Origin: Sphingobacterium hungaricum | GTDB lineage: Bacteria; Bacteroidota; Bacteroidia; Sphingobacteriales; Sphingobacteriaceae | NCBI RefSeq assembly: GCF_015210005.1 | Contig: NZ_MU158698.1 | Coordinates: forward strand, 2,509,986-2,573,985 | Direction: 5' to 3' | Length of the DNA: 64,000 bases | Part shown: positions 19,046-29,323 of the stretch, one piece after another | How positions within the stretch are numbered: position 1 is the stretch's first letter | Layout of the letters: every line of letters starts with the position of its first letter | The notes under the pieces: model-generated | The model's input: only the letters and a program-made list of their open reading frames with translations | Databases searched by the model: none | What the model was told of the DNA's origin: nothing | Position numbers and translations under genes: made by a program

Positions 19046-19792
19046 TTAATCTAAGCTTAATGATGGGTTTAACAATTCTTTTGTGATGGCAGATTTAGGA
19101 TTCTGGAATAATTCTTCCACACTGCTCTGTTCGATGATTTCACCATTTGCAATCACCGCTACTTTATTGCACAATGCGCGGATAACTTGCATTTCATGCG
19201 TAATCAGTACGATCGTAATCGCTAATTCGCGATTGATTCTTTTTAATAAACCCAATATGGAACGAGTTGTCATTGGATCCAACGCACTGGTCGCTTCATC
19301 ACACAATAAAACTTCAGGGTCTGTTGCTAATGCTCTAGCTATTGCCACACGCTGTTTTTGTCCTCCCGAAAGATTAGCTGGATATTCATCGCGCTTGTCG
19401 ACCAAGTCAACCAAAACCAACAGCTCTTCGACTTTCTTTTTAATAAACGCTTTGTTTTTTGTAGTCAGTTCGATAGGGAAGGCGATGTTTTCAAAAACTG
19501 TCCGAGAAGATAATAAGTTAAAATGCTGAAAGATCATTCCGATATTTTTGCGGGCATCCAATAATTGTGCACTGCTTAAAGACAATAAATTAGTTCCTGA
19601 GACGATGACTTGACCTGAAGTCGGTCTTTCCAATAAATTAATCGTTCGAATCAATGTGCTTTTTCCTGCTCCTGAAGAGCCAATGATTCCGTATATATCA
19701 CCCTTATCTATCTGTATTGAAATATCTTTTAAGGCAACGACCTCTTTATCTTTCTTTACGAATACCTTATTGACCTTTTCTAATCTTATCAT
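19046..19792 (-). CDS. metN: Methionine ABC transporter ATPase, short form without NIL domain
   Basis: The 248-residue ATPase has a Walker A motif GSSGAGKST at residues 38-46, the ABC signature [15 protein letters not shown], and Walker [12 protein letters not shown]. Enterobacterial MetN is about 343 residues because it carries a C-terminal NIL domain that binds methionine and inhibits transport. That domain is missing here, so the protein probably lacks this transinhibition. It is the first gene of metN-metI-metQ. A TATATTTG -7 motif lies 68 nt upstream of the start; no S-box is visible upstream. Confidence 0.92.
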   Translation of the reverse strand: MIRLEKVNKVFVKKDKEVVALKDISIQIDKGDIYGIIGSSGAGKSTLIRTINLLERPTSGQVIVSGTNLLSLSSAQLLDARKNIGMIFQHFNLLSSRTVFENIAFPIELTTKNKAFIKKKVEELLVLVDLVDKRDEYPANLSGGQKQRVAIARALATDPEVLLCDEATSALDPMTTRSILGLLKRINRELAITIVLITHEMQVIRALCNKVAVIANGEIIEQSSVEELFQNPKSAITKELLNPSLSLD

Positions 19793-19859
19793 TCTATCTT
19801 TTTGAGAACTGAAATGGTTTGGTCCGATGAAAAATCACCGGCTTTTTGCAAATATTTGA

Positions 19860-19867
19860 CAAATATA
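19860..19867 (-). promoter_or_regulatory. Candidate -7 promoter element of metNIQ
   Basis: On the minus strand it reads TATATTTG, an exact TAnnTTTG match. It would start transcription near 19853. The perfect palindrome CAAATATTTG at 19849-19858 overlaps the predicted start and could be an operator. No TTTG -33 box is at the usual distance. Confidence 0.45.
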
Positions 19868-19967
19868 AGAATAGTATATAAGCTTTGTAGATTTTTATTC
19901 AGAGAATGTATGGGCTCGGTCTAAAAAGAATCGATAGCTTAGGTCGAAGTACTTAAAATAATAATCC

Positions 19968-19975
19968 TATTTTTG
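19968..19975 (+). promoter_or_regulatory. Candidate -7 promoter element of the DUF3267 gene
   Basis: It reads TATTTTTG, an exact TAnnTTTG match. Transcription would start near 19982, 21 nt before the ATG at 20003. It overlaps the alternative TTG start at 19973, which argues for the ATG. Confidence 0.45.
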
Positions 19976-20002
19976 TTGAATCACAAAACTTTTACCTACT
20001 TC

Positions 20003-20599
20003 ATGCAAGATTTAACAAATTATTCGGAGAAAAAACTAACGATAGATTTAGCGAAAGCAACTGCCAATTCGCTTAAAATTGTAATTCCGATTGTCTTGTT
20101 GTTTGGTATTCCATACGTTTTGCTCCATACAGAACAATTTACGATAGCGAATTTTAAAAGCACGCTGAGTTATTTAGGGAAGAAGTATTCTTTTTTTCTA
20201 GGGCTTATTCCCTTAGTTGTGATGCTGATCGGAATCGTTTTGCATGAGTTGATTCATGGATTGACATTTCTGCCCTTTTGCAAGAATGGGGTTAAATCGA
20301 TTAAGTTCGGAATATTAAAACAGTACATGACTCCATATTGCCATTGCAAAGAACCGTTGAAAGTGAAACATTATCGAGTTGGTGTTTTGATGCCAGCAAT
20401 CGTATTGGGATTTATTCCGGCTATTGTTTCAATTGTCATCGGCGATTTTTATTTATTGCTCTTCGGAATGTTTTTTACGCAAGCGGCTGTCGGTGATTTC
20501 ATGATATTGGATATTTTGAAAAATGAAAATAAAGAAGACTATGTGCTGGATCATCCAAGTGAAGCAGGGTGCATGCTGTATAGTCCTATTCAAAGTTAA
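20003..20599 (+). CDS. DUF3267 membrane protein, putative zinc metalloprotease
   Basis: From the ATG at 20003 the protein is 198 residues and mostly hydrophobic, with about five predicted spans (roughly 23-42, 66-88, 135-150, 155-175). His81, Glu82 and His85 form an HELIHG motif inside the second span region, the zinc-binding HExxH of DUF3267, a family related in layout to intramembrane metalloproteases. The later VGVLMPAIVLGFIPAI and GDFMILDIL segments also fit the family, the Asp of GDFMILD being a possible third ligand. The in-frame TTG at 19973 was rejected because it overlaps a -7 promoter motif. Substrate unknown. Confidence 0.8.
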   Translation: MQDLTNYSEKKLTIDLAKATANSLKIVIPIVLLFGIPYVLLHTEQFTIANFKSTLSYLGKKYSFFLGLIPLVVMLIGIVLHELIHGLTFLPFCKNGVKSIKFGILKQYMTPYCHCKEPLKVKHYRVGVLMPAIVLGFIPAIVSIVIGDFYLLLFGMFFTQAAVGDFMILDILKNENKEDYVLDHPSEAGCMLYSPIQS

Positions 20600-20663
20600 A
20601 TGCTATTCATTTTTATATTTTTAATTCGTGGAAAGCATATAAAATTCATTTGATTAAAATTAG

Positions 20664-20671
20664 TACTTTTG
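20664..20671 (+). promoter_or_regulatory. -7 promoter element of the RNase P RNA gene
   Basis: TACTTTTG is an exact TAnnTTTG match and ends 4 nt before the first base of the RNA (20676), the expected spacing for transcription to begin at the start of the P1 helix. A TTTG lies only 11 nt upstream, closer than the usual -33 spacing. Confidence 0.65.
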
Positions 20672-20675
20672 TAGC

Positions 20676-21051
20676 GAAGCAAATCAGTTCTATCGCTGCT
20701 TCTTCGGAAGGAGAGGAAAGTCCGGGCAACATAGAGCAACTCACTTCCTAACGGGAAGGCATTGCGCAAGCAATGACAGCAAGTGCCACAGAAAATATAC
20801 CGCCTATCGCAAGATCGGTAAGGGTGAAAACGTGAGGTAAGAGCTCACGGTCTTGTATGGCAACATGCATTACGGTAAACCTTGGGTGTTGAAAGACCAA
20901 ATAGGTTACGGATTTTGAAGGTTGCTCGCCTTCTTTTTTAACGAAAATCCGTAATGGGTAGGTTGATGGAGCTTATTCGCGAGAATACGCCTAGATAAAT
21001 GATAGAAGATCTTGCAAAAGATAACAGAACCCGGCTTATATGATTTGCTTC
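20676..21051 (+). ncRNA. rnpB: RNase P RNA, bacterial type A
   Basis: This is the catalytic RNA that trims the 5-prime leader from tRNA precursors. Conserved blocks are visible: GAGGAAAGTCCGGGC near 20712, ACAGCAAGTGCCACAGAAAA near 20775, AAGGGTGAAAACGTGAGGTAAGAG (20819-20842 region) and GGGTAGGTTGATGGAGC near 20956. The ends pair perfectly as helix P1 (GAAGCAAATCA at 20676-20686 with TGATTTGCTTC at 21041-21051), and that stem is followed by CTTTTT, so P1 also forms the terminator. Length of about 376 nt is normal. Confidence 0.96.
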
Positions 21052-21111
21052 TTTTTAATCCGATTTTTTATATTAATTTAACAGCGAAAACGCTAAACTA
21101 TAATTTAAACT

Positions 21112-22488
21112 ATGACTACAGTATTAGTTATTGATGACGAAAGACCAATCCGAAGTACGCTAAGAGATATTCTGGAGTACGAAGAATACAAAGTTATTGA
21201 TGTGGATAATGGTCTTGATGGTCTTGAAATACTAAAAAAAGAGAAAATCGACCTTGTCTTATGTGATATTAAGATGAATAAGATGGATGGGATGGAAGTG
21301 TTGACTGCTGCGCAACAACTGACTGACACGCCATTTATTATGATTTCCGGACACGGAACGATCGAAACCGCGATTGAATCTGCAAAAAAAGGTGCTTATG
21401 ATTTCTTAGAAAAACCTTTGGATTTAAATCGTTTATTGATTACGGTTCGTAATGCGCTGGAAAGAGGTTCTTTGGTTAAAGAAACGAAAGTCCTTAAAAA
21501 GAAATTTACCCGCACGAAAGAAATTTTGGGTAACTCCCTGGGCATCGAACAGATTAAGGAAACGATTGATCGCGTAGCGCCGACCGAAGCTCGTGTGTTG
21601 ATTACAGGAGCAAATGGTTCTGGAAAAGAATTGGTTGCGAGATGGCTGCATGAGAAATCAAACCGTTCGTCTTCGCCGTTGATCGAAGTAAACTGTGCGG
21701 CTATTCCTTCCGAATTAATCGAGTCCGAATTATTCGGTCACGAAAAAGGATCGTTTACATCGGCTGTGAAACAACGCATTGGAAAATTCGAGCAGGCCAA
21801 TCAAGGAACTTTGTTTTTGGATGAGATTGGCGATATGAGCCTTTCCGCGCAAGCAAAAGTTTTGCGTGCTTTGCAAGAGAATAAAATTACGCGCGTAGGA
21901 GGTGAAAAAGAACTTGATGTGAACGTTCGCGTTATTGCGGCGACGAATAAGGATTTATTAAAAGAAATCGAACTGGGCAATTTCCGTATGGACTTGTACC
22001 ACCGGTTAAGCGTGATCTTAATTCACGTGCCGTCGTTAATCGAACGCATTGACGATATTCCATTATTGGCTAAAACTTTCTGTGAGGAGGTGTGTGCGGA
22101 ATACAACATCAAAGTAAAAGAAATCACTCCAGACGCTACCAAAGCTTTGCAAGCATTGCCTTGGACAGGAAATATTCGTGAGCTGCGTAACTTGATTGAG
22201 CGTTTGATTATTTTGAGCGACCAAAAGATTACCGAAAAGGATGTGATTGCTTTTGCAAATCCACGTGCTGAAATAGTGAAGTCAGGAAATATGGACACCG
22301 ATTACGAAGGTTTCGATTACGACAAATTTGAGTCTTTTCAGGATTTTAAAGATTTTGCGGAATGCAAGTTCATTAAATATAAACTGGATAAAAATTCATG
22401 GAATGTTTCTAAAACTGCGGATGAAATTGGTATTCAACGAAGCCATTTGTACAGCAAGATTGATAAATTTGGTCTCAAGCGAGATTAA
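21112..22488 (+). CDS. NtrC-family response regulator with non-canonical GAFTGA loop
   Basis: The 458-residue protein has an N-terminal receiver domain (about 1-120, phospho-acceptor Asp in LVLCDIKMNK near residue 52), a central AAA+ domain (about 140-380) and a C-terminal Fis-type helix-turn-helix (WNVSKTADEIGIQRSHLYSKIDKFGL). Walker A is GANGSGKE near residue 164 instead of the usual GESGTGKE, and Walker B is LFLDEIGDM near 234. The sigma-54 contact loop, normally GAFTGA, reads GSFTSA near residue 212. The receiver-AAA-Fis order is that of sigma-54 activators, but the altered loop makes sigma-54 contact doubtful. No sensor kinase is adjacent; the gene stands alone between rnpB and a terminator. 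Confidence 0.9.
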   Translation: MTTVLVIDDERPIRSTLRDILEYEEYKVIDVDNGLDGLEILKKEKIDLVLCDIKMNKMDGMEVLTAAQQLTDTPFIMISGHGTIETAIESAKKGAYDFLEKPLDLNRLLITVRNALERGSLVKETKVLKKKFTRTKEILGNSLGIEQIKETIDRVAPTEARVLITGANGSGKELVARWLHEKSNRSSSPLIEVNCAAIPSELIESELFGHEKGSFTSAVKQRIGKFEQANQGTLFLDEIGDMSLSAQAKVLRALQENKITRVGGEKELDVNVRVIAATNKDLLKEIELGNFRMDLYHRLSVILIHVPSLIERIDDIPLLAKTFCEEVCAEYNIKVKEITPDATKALQALPWTGNIRELRNLIERLIILSDQKITEKDVIAFANPRAEIVKSGNMDTDYEGFDYDKFESFQDFKDFAECKFIKYKLDKNSWNVSKTADEIGIQRSHLYSKIDKFGLKRD

Positions 22489-22508
22489 TTTCAACTAAAT
22501 TTTAAAGG

Positions 22509-22545
22509 AACTCTTTAATCCGTAAAACGGTTAAAGAGTTTTTTT
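22509..22545 (+). terminator. Terminator of the NtrC-family regulator gene
   Basis: AACTCTTTAA at 22509-22518 pairs with TTAAAGAGTT at 22531-22540, with a CCG/CGG extension inside the loop, followed by a T-run. It lies 20 nt after the stop codon. Confidence 0.9.
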
Positions 22546-22690
22546 GTGAATGAAGGTTTTTTGAAGAATGTATTTCTTTTGCGAAAAAAAATCGAGTATT
22601 TCCATAGAAATTATAACAAAATTTTATAATTTAGTGAAATCAACTAAACAGAGTCATACAATTCTTTACAAAACGTTAACTTCAATAAGT

Positions 22691-23107
22691 ATGGAGAGAA
22701 GAAATTTTATTAGATCTATGGCAGTAGTAGGAGTGGCCGGTGCCACATTAACAGCATGTGCAAGTCCGGAAGACGACGGAAAAGAAGATTTGAAATCCGG
22801 TGTTATTCTACATTCCGTCTATTTTTGGCTGAAGACTGATCTAACTGAAGACGAACGTGCGGATTTCTTAAATTTCTTTAAAGCGTTAAATTCAATACCA
22901 AATGTTCGGTTTTTGACTTATGGTGCTCCAGCTCCAACAAATCCAAGACCTGTCGTTGAAAATTCATTTGACTATAACTTAATAGTGACCTTTGATAAAA
23001 TGGAAAATTTAAATGTGTATGAAACCCATCCAACGCATTTAAAAGCCATAGAAGATTATTCAAAATATTGGACTAAGGTAATGGTGCATGATACGCTGAT
23101 TGCGTAA
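22691..23107 (+). CDS. Dabb-domain (stress-responsive A/B barrel) protein with Tat-like lipoprotein signal
   Basis: From the ATG at 22691 the protein is 138 residues and begins MERRNFIRSMAVVGVAGATL with a Cys at the end of the hydrophobic run (TACAS), so it looks like an exported lipoprotein with a Tat-type RR motif. The mature part has the Dabb opening VILHSVYFWLK and the ending VHDTLIA, with an alternating strand-helix layout typical of the dimeric ferredoxin-like A/B barrel. The open frame extends upstream to 22568, but only the 22691 start gives a proper signal. Dabb proteins have varied, mostly unknown roles. Confidence 0.78.
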   Translation: MERRNFIRSMAVVGVAGATLTACASPEDDGKEDLKSGVILHSVYFWLKTDLTEDERADFLNFFKALNSIPNVRFLTYGAPAPTNPRPVVENSFDYNLIVTFDKMENLNVYETHPTHLKAIEDYSKYWTKVMVHDTLIA

Positions 23108-23157
23108 TGCCAAATAACTTGTTCGAAAGCATTAATTTTCTACCTTGAGAAATAGAA

Positions 23158-23187
23158 AAAATGGCTGCCTGAAAAGGCAGCCATTTT
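23158..23187. terminator. Bidirectional terminator between the Dabb gene and the small membrane protein gene
   Basis: AAAATGGCTGCCT pairs perfectly over 13 bp with AGGCAGCCATTTT around a GAAA tetraloop. The A and T ends serve both strands, as the genes converge here. Confidence 0.92.
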
Positions 23188-23190
23188 AAT

Positions 23191-23373
23191 TTAATCATTA
23201 AATTTTCTTTTTTGTCTTCTAATCAACACGAAGATAATGATCACAATTAACGCGCCTCCGATTCCAATGTATACACCTGAAGAAAATTCGCCCGCATTAT
23301 CACTTGTTGTATCTTGTGCCCTCGCAATCTCAGATAAACAAGTTAGCATGAAAATACCAAACCACTTGCTCAT
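23191..23373 (-). CDS. Small secreted-then-anchored membrane protein, 60 residues
   Basis: The product has a signal-like N-terminus (MSKWFGIFMLTCLSEIARAQ, likely cleaved after ARA), a short Asp/Ser/Thr-rich linker, and a C-terminal membrane span (GVYIGIGGALIVIIIFVLI) followed by a basic tail RRQKRKFND. This is the layout of a type I single-span protein with a very short outer segment. It ends 4 nt before a bidirectional terminator, which supports its being a real gene. No family recognised. Confidence 0.6.
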   Translation of the reverse strand: MSKWFGIFMLTCLSEIARAQDTTSDNAGEFSSGVYIGIGGALIVIIIFVLIRRQKRKFND

Positions 23374-23446
23374 ATTTTAATTTTGTTTAAATAAGTTAAA
23401 GCTAAATATACTAAATTATTGTGTGTAAAGCAATAGAAGTACCAAG

Positions 23447-25144
23447 CTATAAATTATCCTGAATAAATTTTGTTAAATTTTGTAAATTCTTTTGGCTGAA
23501 GTCAAATTTTATTCCTGCCACTTCATATATTTCAGGTATCGTGTTTGTGTAACCCAGTTTTAGCGCGTCCAAATACGAATTTATTGTTAATTCTTTATTA
23601 AGCGTGTAGTTTCGCCAAAGCGCAATTGCTCCTAATTGGGCAAAACCATATTCAATATAATAAAACGGAACTTCAAATAAGTGCAATTGCTTTTGCCAAA
23701 GGTATAAACGGGCATCTTTTTCATTATCCCAGTTCGTATAGCCATTTCCAAACTCTTTATAAATCGAATTCCATGCGGATTCTCTTTCGTCGATGCTGTG
23801 TTCGGGATGCGTATAAATCCAATGCTGAAATTTGTCAATCGTTGCGACCCACGGAAGCGTAGAAATGGCATCTTCCAATTGAATGCGTTTTGCACGTTTT
23901 AGCTCCTCTTCATTACCAAAGAAAATTTCCCATTCGCTCATGGAAAATAATTCCATCGACATGGAAGCCAATTCCGCTACTTCGCTAGGTAAATTCTTAA
24001 ATTCCGTCAGTTCTAAATCCGAAGAAATAAAGGTATGGACAGCATGTCCTCCCTCATGAACCATCGTGGTCAAATCTCTCAGTGTTCCTGCCGAATTCAT
24101 AAAGATAAAAGGTGCACCTGATTCTGCTAATGGATAATTGTAACCTCCTGGGGCTTTTCCGATCCTGCTTTCCACATCAAACAAATTATTGTCTTTCATG
24201 ATAGTCAGACAATTCCCGATGTACGGATTTAGCCTGTTGAATACCGCTGTTGTTTTGTTGATCAATTCTTCGCCATCGGCAAACGGTTTTAGTGGAGGCA
24301 AGCCATCGGGATCAACGGCCATATCCCAAGGTTTCAAAGGGTCGATTTGAAGTTTTGCTTTCCGTTCGTCAGCAATCTGTTGCATAACCGGAACAACTTC
24401 TTTGGCAACAGCATGATGAAAATCTAAACAATCCTGCACGCCATAATCAAAACGTCCCATCGCGGCGAACATGTAATCCCTAAAGTTCTCAAAACCGGCA
24501 TTCAGAGCAACCTTATGCCTTAATTGAATTAATTCAGTAAACAAGGTGTTTAGCGAATCTTTATGCTCCAGGCGTTTGGCAGTCACTTTTTGCCAGACCG
24601 CTTCTCGTTTAGTACGGTCTGTGTCTTGAAGAAATACGGACGCTTGTTGCAGCGTCAGTTCCTTTCCGTCCACTTCAACCGTTAAGCCTCCTGAAATCTG
24701 CTGGTATTCTTGCTGTTTAAGCTGTATTTGAGTAAACAATGGAATGTTTTCTTCACGAAACAATTCCAATGATTTCCGTACTTTTCGCAAATAGATAAAA
24801 TATTTATCCGAATCCAATTGATCAAGAAATGGACTTTCTACTAATCGGATATCCAGGTCATTCGTCAGCGGGGCAATTTTCGGTTCAATTTCAGTTGCGA
24901 AGTATTGAAATGCATTGACCGCTTCTTCATTTGCCGTATCGCTAGTCATTTTGATATACCGCCAAGCATAATCTTCCTGCAGAACGGCATCCAATTCACT
25001 GCGGTCTTGCAACCATTTTTCTAACTCAGCAACCGATTCAATGGCTCTTTCTTTCAATTCTACATATATAGGTTCAATACTTTCCCAATTGATTTCCTGA
25101 TCTTCTGGGACATACGTACGAGGCTTTGCTAATGCTGTTTTCAT
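23447..25144 (-). CDS. M3-family oligoendopeptidase (PepF-like)
   Basis: From the ATG at 25144 the protein is 565 residues, begins MKTALAKPRTYVPEDQEI and has no signal, so it acts in the cytoplasm on short peptides. The zinc motif HEGGHAVHTF lies near residue 362, with the second ligand in the following PSEVAELASMSMELF segment. Length and the N-terminal helical domain fit the M3B oligoendopeptidase F group. An upstream in-frame ATG at 25168 would add eight residues; the internal start was chosen because it matches the usual M3B start. It stands alone with an AT-rich, repeat-bearing region upstream. Confidence 0.92.
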   Translation of the reverse strand: MKTALAKPRTYVPEDQEINWESIEPIYVELKERAIESVAELEKWLQDRSELDAVLQEDYAWRYIKMTSDTANEEAVNAFQYFATEIEPKIAPLTNDLDIRLVESPFLDQLDSDKYFIYLRKVRKSLELFREENIPLFTQIQLKQQEYQQISGGLTVEVDGKELTLQQASVFLQDTDRTKREAVWQKVTAKRLEHKDSLNTLFTELIQLRHKVALNAGFENFRDYMFAAMGRFDYGVQDCLDFHHAVAKEVVPVMQQIADERKAKLQIDPLKPWDMAVDPDGLPPLKPFADGEELINKTTAVFNRLNPYIGNCLTIMKDNNLFDVESRIGKAPGGYNYPLAESGAPFIFMNSAGTLRDLTTMVHEGGHAVHTFISSDLELTEFKNLPSEVAELASMSMELFSMSEWEIFFGNEEELKRAKRIQLEDAISTLPWVATIDKFQHWIYTHPEHSIDERESAWNSIYKEFGNGYTNWDNEKDARLYLWQKQLHLFEVPFYYIEYGFAQLGAIALWRNYTLNKELTINSYLDALKLGYTNTIPEIYEVAGIKFDFSQKNLQNLTKFIQDNL

Positions 25145-25251
25145 GATGCAAGATATTAAAAATTGCAAATTAAAAATTCTTTTTAATTCAAAAGTCGGCA
25201 GAGATTTTTTGAGTGATAGTATATAGTAGTTAGTATATAGTATTTAGAGTG

Positions 25252-25360
25252 TGGCGCATAGCTCTGCGAAACTCTGTGATATCCTCTGTGAAACTCTGTG
25301 TATAACCTTCTCAAACGAAAGGACCGCAGAAGACGCTGAGAAGGCGCAAAAGACACGGAG
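25252..25360. repeat. Degenerate intergenic element with GTGAAACTCTGTGT and GCAGAAGACGC blocks
   Basis: The stretch from 25169 to 25577 has no convincing gene. It holds a purine/pyrimidine-skewed element in which CTCTGCGAAACTCTGTG and CTCTGTGAAACTCTGTGT repeat about 23 bp apart, followed by CCGCAGAAGACGCTGAGAAG. A related copy lies at 33999-34085. Reading frames over it are low-complexity and unsupported. To its right, 25491-25515 is a T-rich TTTTTACTTTT block of the kind also seen at 29771-29829 and 56993-57025. Confidence 0.55.
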
Positions 25361-25515
25361 TAAAATTCAAAATTCAGAAGTAAAAATTAAAAAATGCGGA
25401 AGAACTTTCCGAATAATTCCCGCTTTAGGATTAGAGGAATAAGCACACGCGAAACGCGTGCGCTAGCAAATGGATTAATACCCAGAAAGGTTTTTGAATT
25501 TTTACTTTTTACTTT

Positions 25516-25549
25516 AAAAAAAACCACCTGAAATTAATTTCCAGATGGC
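25516..25549 (-). terminator. Terminator of the metY-metX-hom operon
   Basis: On the minus strand CCATCTGG...CAGGTGG forms a stem with one G-T pair and an AT-rich apex (AAATTAATTT), followed by a run of eight T. It lies 29 nt past the hom stop codon. Confidence 0.85.
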
Positions 25550-25577
25550 TTTAATTGTACTTTAGTTAATTATTGGT

Positions 25578-26759
25578 TTAGATAATTTCTGCTAAAAAGT
25601 TTCCATCTTGATGGATCAAATCCCGCTTTTTAATAATTTCTTGAAGATTGATTTTTGCAATCACGTACTTAAAGTTTTCTGCGTAATAACGTTCTGAGAT
25701 GCTGTCGAATTGGATTTGTTCCAACGTTTTTTCATCCGCGTAGCGGAAATACACCTCTAATTGATAATCCGTGCTGTATTCAACTTGCTGCGATTCCAAA
25801 TGCTTTTTGTATTCATAACGGTAATCATAACGCAAAGCCGTAATATCTGATAATACAGCGGAACCTGTAGGGTGGCCGCCAGCGCCTTTTCCGTAAAAGA
25901 ATTGCTCGTCTGCAAATGCCGCTTTAACCAAAACGCCATTGTATTCATTCTCCACGTTGCTTAAAATATTATCCTTGCGGATAAATTTCGGAAGAACATA
26001 TAAAACCACATGTTTTGAATCCACTTCTTTCGCTAAAGGAATCAATTTGATTTTGTAATTTTTTTCGTTCGCAAATTGAATATCTGAGTTGCCTAGTTTA
26101 TCAATTCCAAGGTTCAAGATTTCATCGGGATTGATGTACAATCCGTAAGCATGCGACGCAACGATTGCCAGTTTGTATTTTGGATCGTAACCACCAACAT
26201 CCAATGTAGGATCCGTTTCAGCAAAACCTAAATCCTGCGCTTTCTTCAATGCGACTTCGTAGGATTGTTTCTCATTAAATATTTTTGACAAAATGTAATT
26301 TGACGATCCATTGAAAATTCCACTTACAGAATGCAATAGCTCGTTGTCATAATACTCTTCCAAATTCCGAATAATCGGAATACTTCCGCACACCGCACCT
26401 TCATACAATAAAGAAGTTCCATGTTCCTGCTGGATTTTGACCAATTCTTCCAGATGCGTAGCAATCATTTTTTTGTTTGCGGACACTACGTTCTTTCCTG
26501 AACGAAGCGCGCGAACGGTGATATCATACGCTGCATCAGCATCGTTAATCAATTCAACAACGGTATTTATTTCTGGATCATCTAAAATAACCGACGCATC
26601 GGTGGTAAACAAAGAAGCCGGAAGAGAGCGTTCTTTAGTCGGATCTTTGATCACAAATTTTTTAATGCTAAGGTTAAGGTCCTTGGTTTTAATAATATCA
26701 TATAAACCCTGCCCAACTACTCCAAACCCAAAAATTCCTAATGTCAGTCTCTTACTCAT
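25578..26759 (-). CDS. hom: Homoserine dehydrogenase, short form
   Basis: The 393-residue enzyme reduces aspartate-4-semialdehyde to homoserine, the branch-point step to methionine and threonine. The NAD(P)-binding motif GIFGFGVVGQGLYDI is at residues 8-22, ANKKMIA near 107 and the catalytic-domain signature YEGAVCGSIPIIRNLEEY near 132 are intact, as is GKGAGGHPTGSAVLSDI with the substrate-binding region. Most homoserine dehydrogenases carry a C-terminal ACT domain for threonine feedback and reach about 430 residues; here only about 50 residues follow the catalytic core. It is the third gene of metY-metX-hom, 27 nt after metX. Confidence 0.92.
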   Translation of the reverse strand: MSKRLTLGIFGFGVVGQGLYDIIKTKDLNLSIKKFVIKDPTKERSLPASLFTTDASVILDDPEINTVVELINDADAAYDITVRALRSGKNVVSANKKMIATHLEELVKIQQEHGTSLLYEGAVCGSIPIIRNLEEYYDNELLHSVSGIFNGSSNYILSKIFNEKQSYEVALKKAQDLGFAETDPTLDVGGYDPKYKLAIVASHAYGLYINPDEILNLGIDKLGNSDIQFANEKNYKIKLIPLAKEVDSKHVVLYVLPKFIRKDNILSNVENEYNGVLVKAAFADEQFFYGKGAGGHPTGSAVLSDITALRYDYRYEYKKHLESQQVEYSTDYQLEVYFRYADEKTLEQIQFDSISERYYAENFKYVIAKINLQEIIKKRDLIHQDGNFLAEII

Positions 26760-26786
26760 GTACTTTTTAAAATGTATGTTATTGAA

Positions 26787-27839
26787 TTATGCAATGTTAA
26801 CTTGTTCTGTTTTGTCGATTGATCTATTCTGTAGAAATTGTTGGATGACCTGCGTCAATGTTTTGGTTTCAATCAGGAAACCATCATGTCCAAAGAAAGA
26901 TTCCAATGCGTAGTAAGATGCATTTGGAATATGCTTCGCAATAAATTCCTGCTCCGATGAAGGAAATAGCACATCCGAAGGAATACCGATTACCAAGCTT
27001 TTAGCGCTGATGCTTGCCAACGCATCTTCCACAGATTTTCTATTTCTACCTAAATGATGGCTGTCCATTGCTTTGGTCAAATACCAATAGCTGTATGCGT
27101 TGAAACGCTTGACCAATTTATCGCCTTGATAAGCCTGATAAGAGGACGCTTTATATTCATCCGTTTTTTCCGAATCCGTTTCAGACTGCGTTGTATTGTA
27201 TGCTGTATATGTTCGGTAAGAAATCAATGCAATGCTTCGCGCGGCTTTCAGGCCTTTGTCGCCGCCATTGATTTTCTTGTCAAAAAACGTAGCATCCGCT
27301 TCAATTGCCAGACGCTGGCTTTCATTGAATGCGACGCCCCAAGGTGAGAACTGTGCATTTGTTCCGATCGCAATCAGATGGTTGATCTTAATTGTTTTTG
27401 CAACTGCCCATTCCAAGACTTGCTGGCCTCCTAAAGAGCCACCGATCAACACGTCAATTGCAGCAATTCCTAGATGATCGGCTAACAATTGATTGCCTTT
27501 GACAATATCCCGAATCGTAAAATTCGGAAAACTCAAATAATAGGGCTCACCTGTAGCCGGATTGGTGCTCAACGGATTTGTCGTTCCATAATGTGAACCC
27601 AAAATATTGGCGCACACGATAAAATAATCGTTCGGATTAAATAAATCCTGCTCGCCAAATAATCCTGGCCACCAATCCAATACATCTGAATTTGCTGTCA
27701 GCGCATGACAGACCCAAACCACATTATTGCGTTCGGAATTTAACTCTCCATAAGTATGATAGGCAATTTGCAATCCGTCAATTACAGCTCCGCTCTCAAA
27801 AACGAACGGCTGATTATAGTTGAAATTTTTAACGCTCAT
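26787..27839 (-). CDS. metX: Homoserine O-acetyltransferase
   Basis: The 350-residue alpha/beta-hydrolase-fold enzyme acetylates homoserine with acetyl-CoA in the cytoplasm. The nucleophile is Ser135 in LIGGSLGGQQVLEWA; the catalytic His lies in the C-terminal FFGHDGFLIE motif, and the Asp in IPSDVLFP. The N-terminal block CHALTANSDVLDWWPGL is typical of MetX. It lies between metY and hom in the same operon, supplying O-acetylhomoserine to MetY. Confidence 0.95.
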   Translation of the reverse strand: MSVKNFNYNQPFVFESGAVIDGLQIAYHTYGELNSERNNVVWVCHALTANSDVLDWWPGLFGEQDLFNPNDYFIVCANILGSHYGTTNPLSTNPATGEPYYLSFPNFTIRDIVKGNQLLADHLGIAAIDVLIGGSLGGQQVLEWAVAKTIKINHLIAIGTNAQFSPWGVAFNESQRLAIEADATFFDKKINGGDKGLKAARSIALISYRTYTAYNTTQSETDSEKTDEYKASSYQAYQGDKLVKRFNAYSYWYLTKAMDSHHLGRNRKSVEDALASISAKSLVIGIPSDVLFPSSEQEFIAKHIPNASYYALESFFGHDGFLIETKTLTQVIQQFLQNRSIDKTEQVNIA

Positions 27840-27890
27840 CTTACTTACTCTGCTTCCTTTTCATGTCCGATTCCATTCTTGCGGTCGTAC

Positions 27891-29300
<1,410 letters not shown>

Positions 29301-29323
<23 letters not shown>

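Noticed and set aside
25251..25442. 63-residue open frame
   Set aside because: It lies wholly on the degenerate intergenic repeat and has no domain or promoter support.
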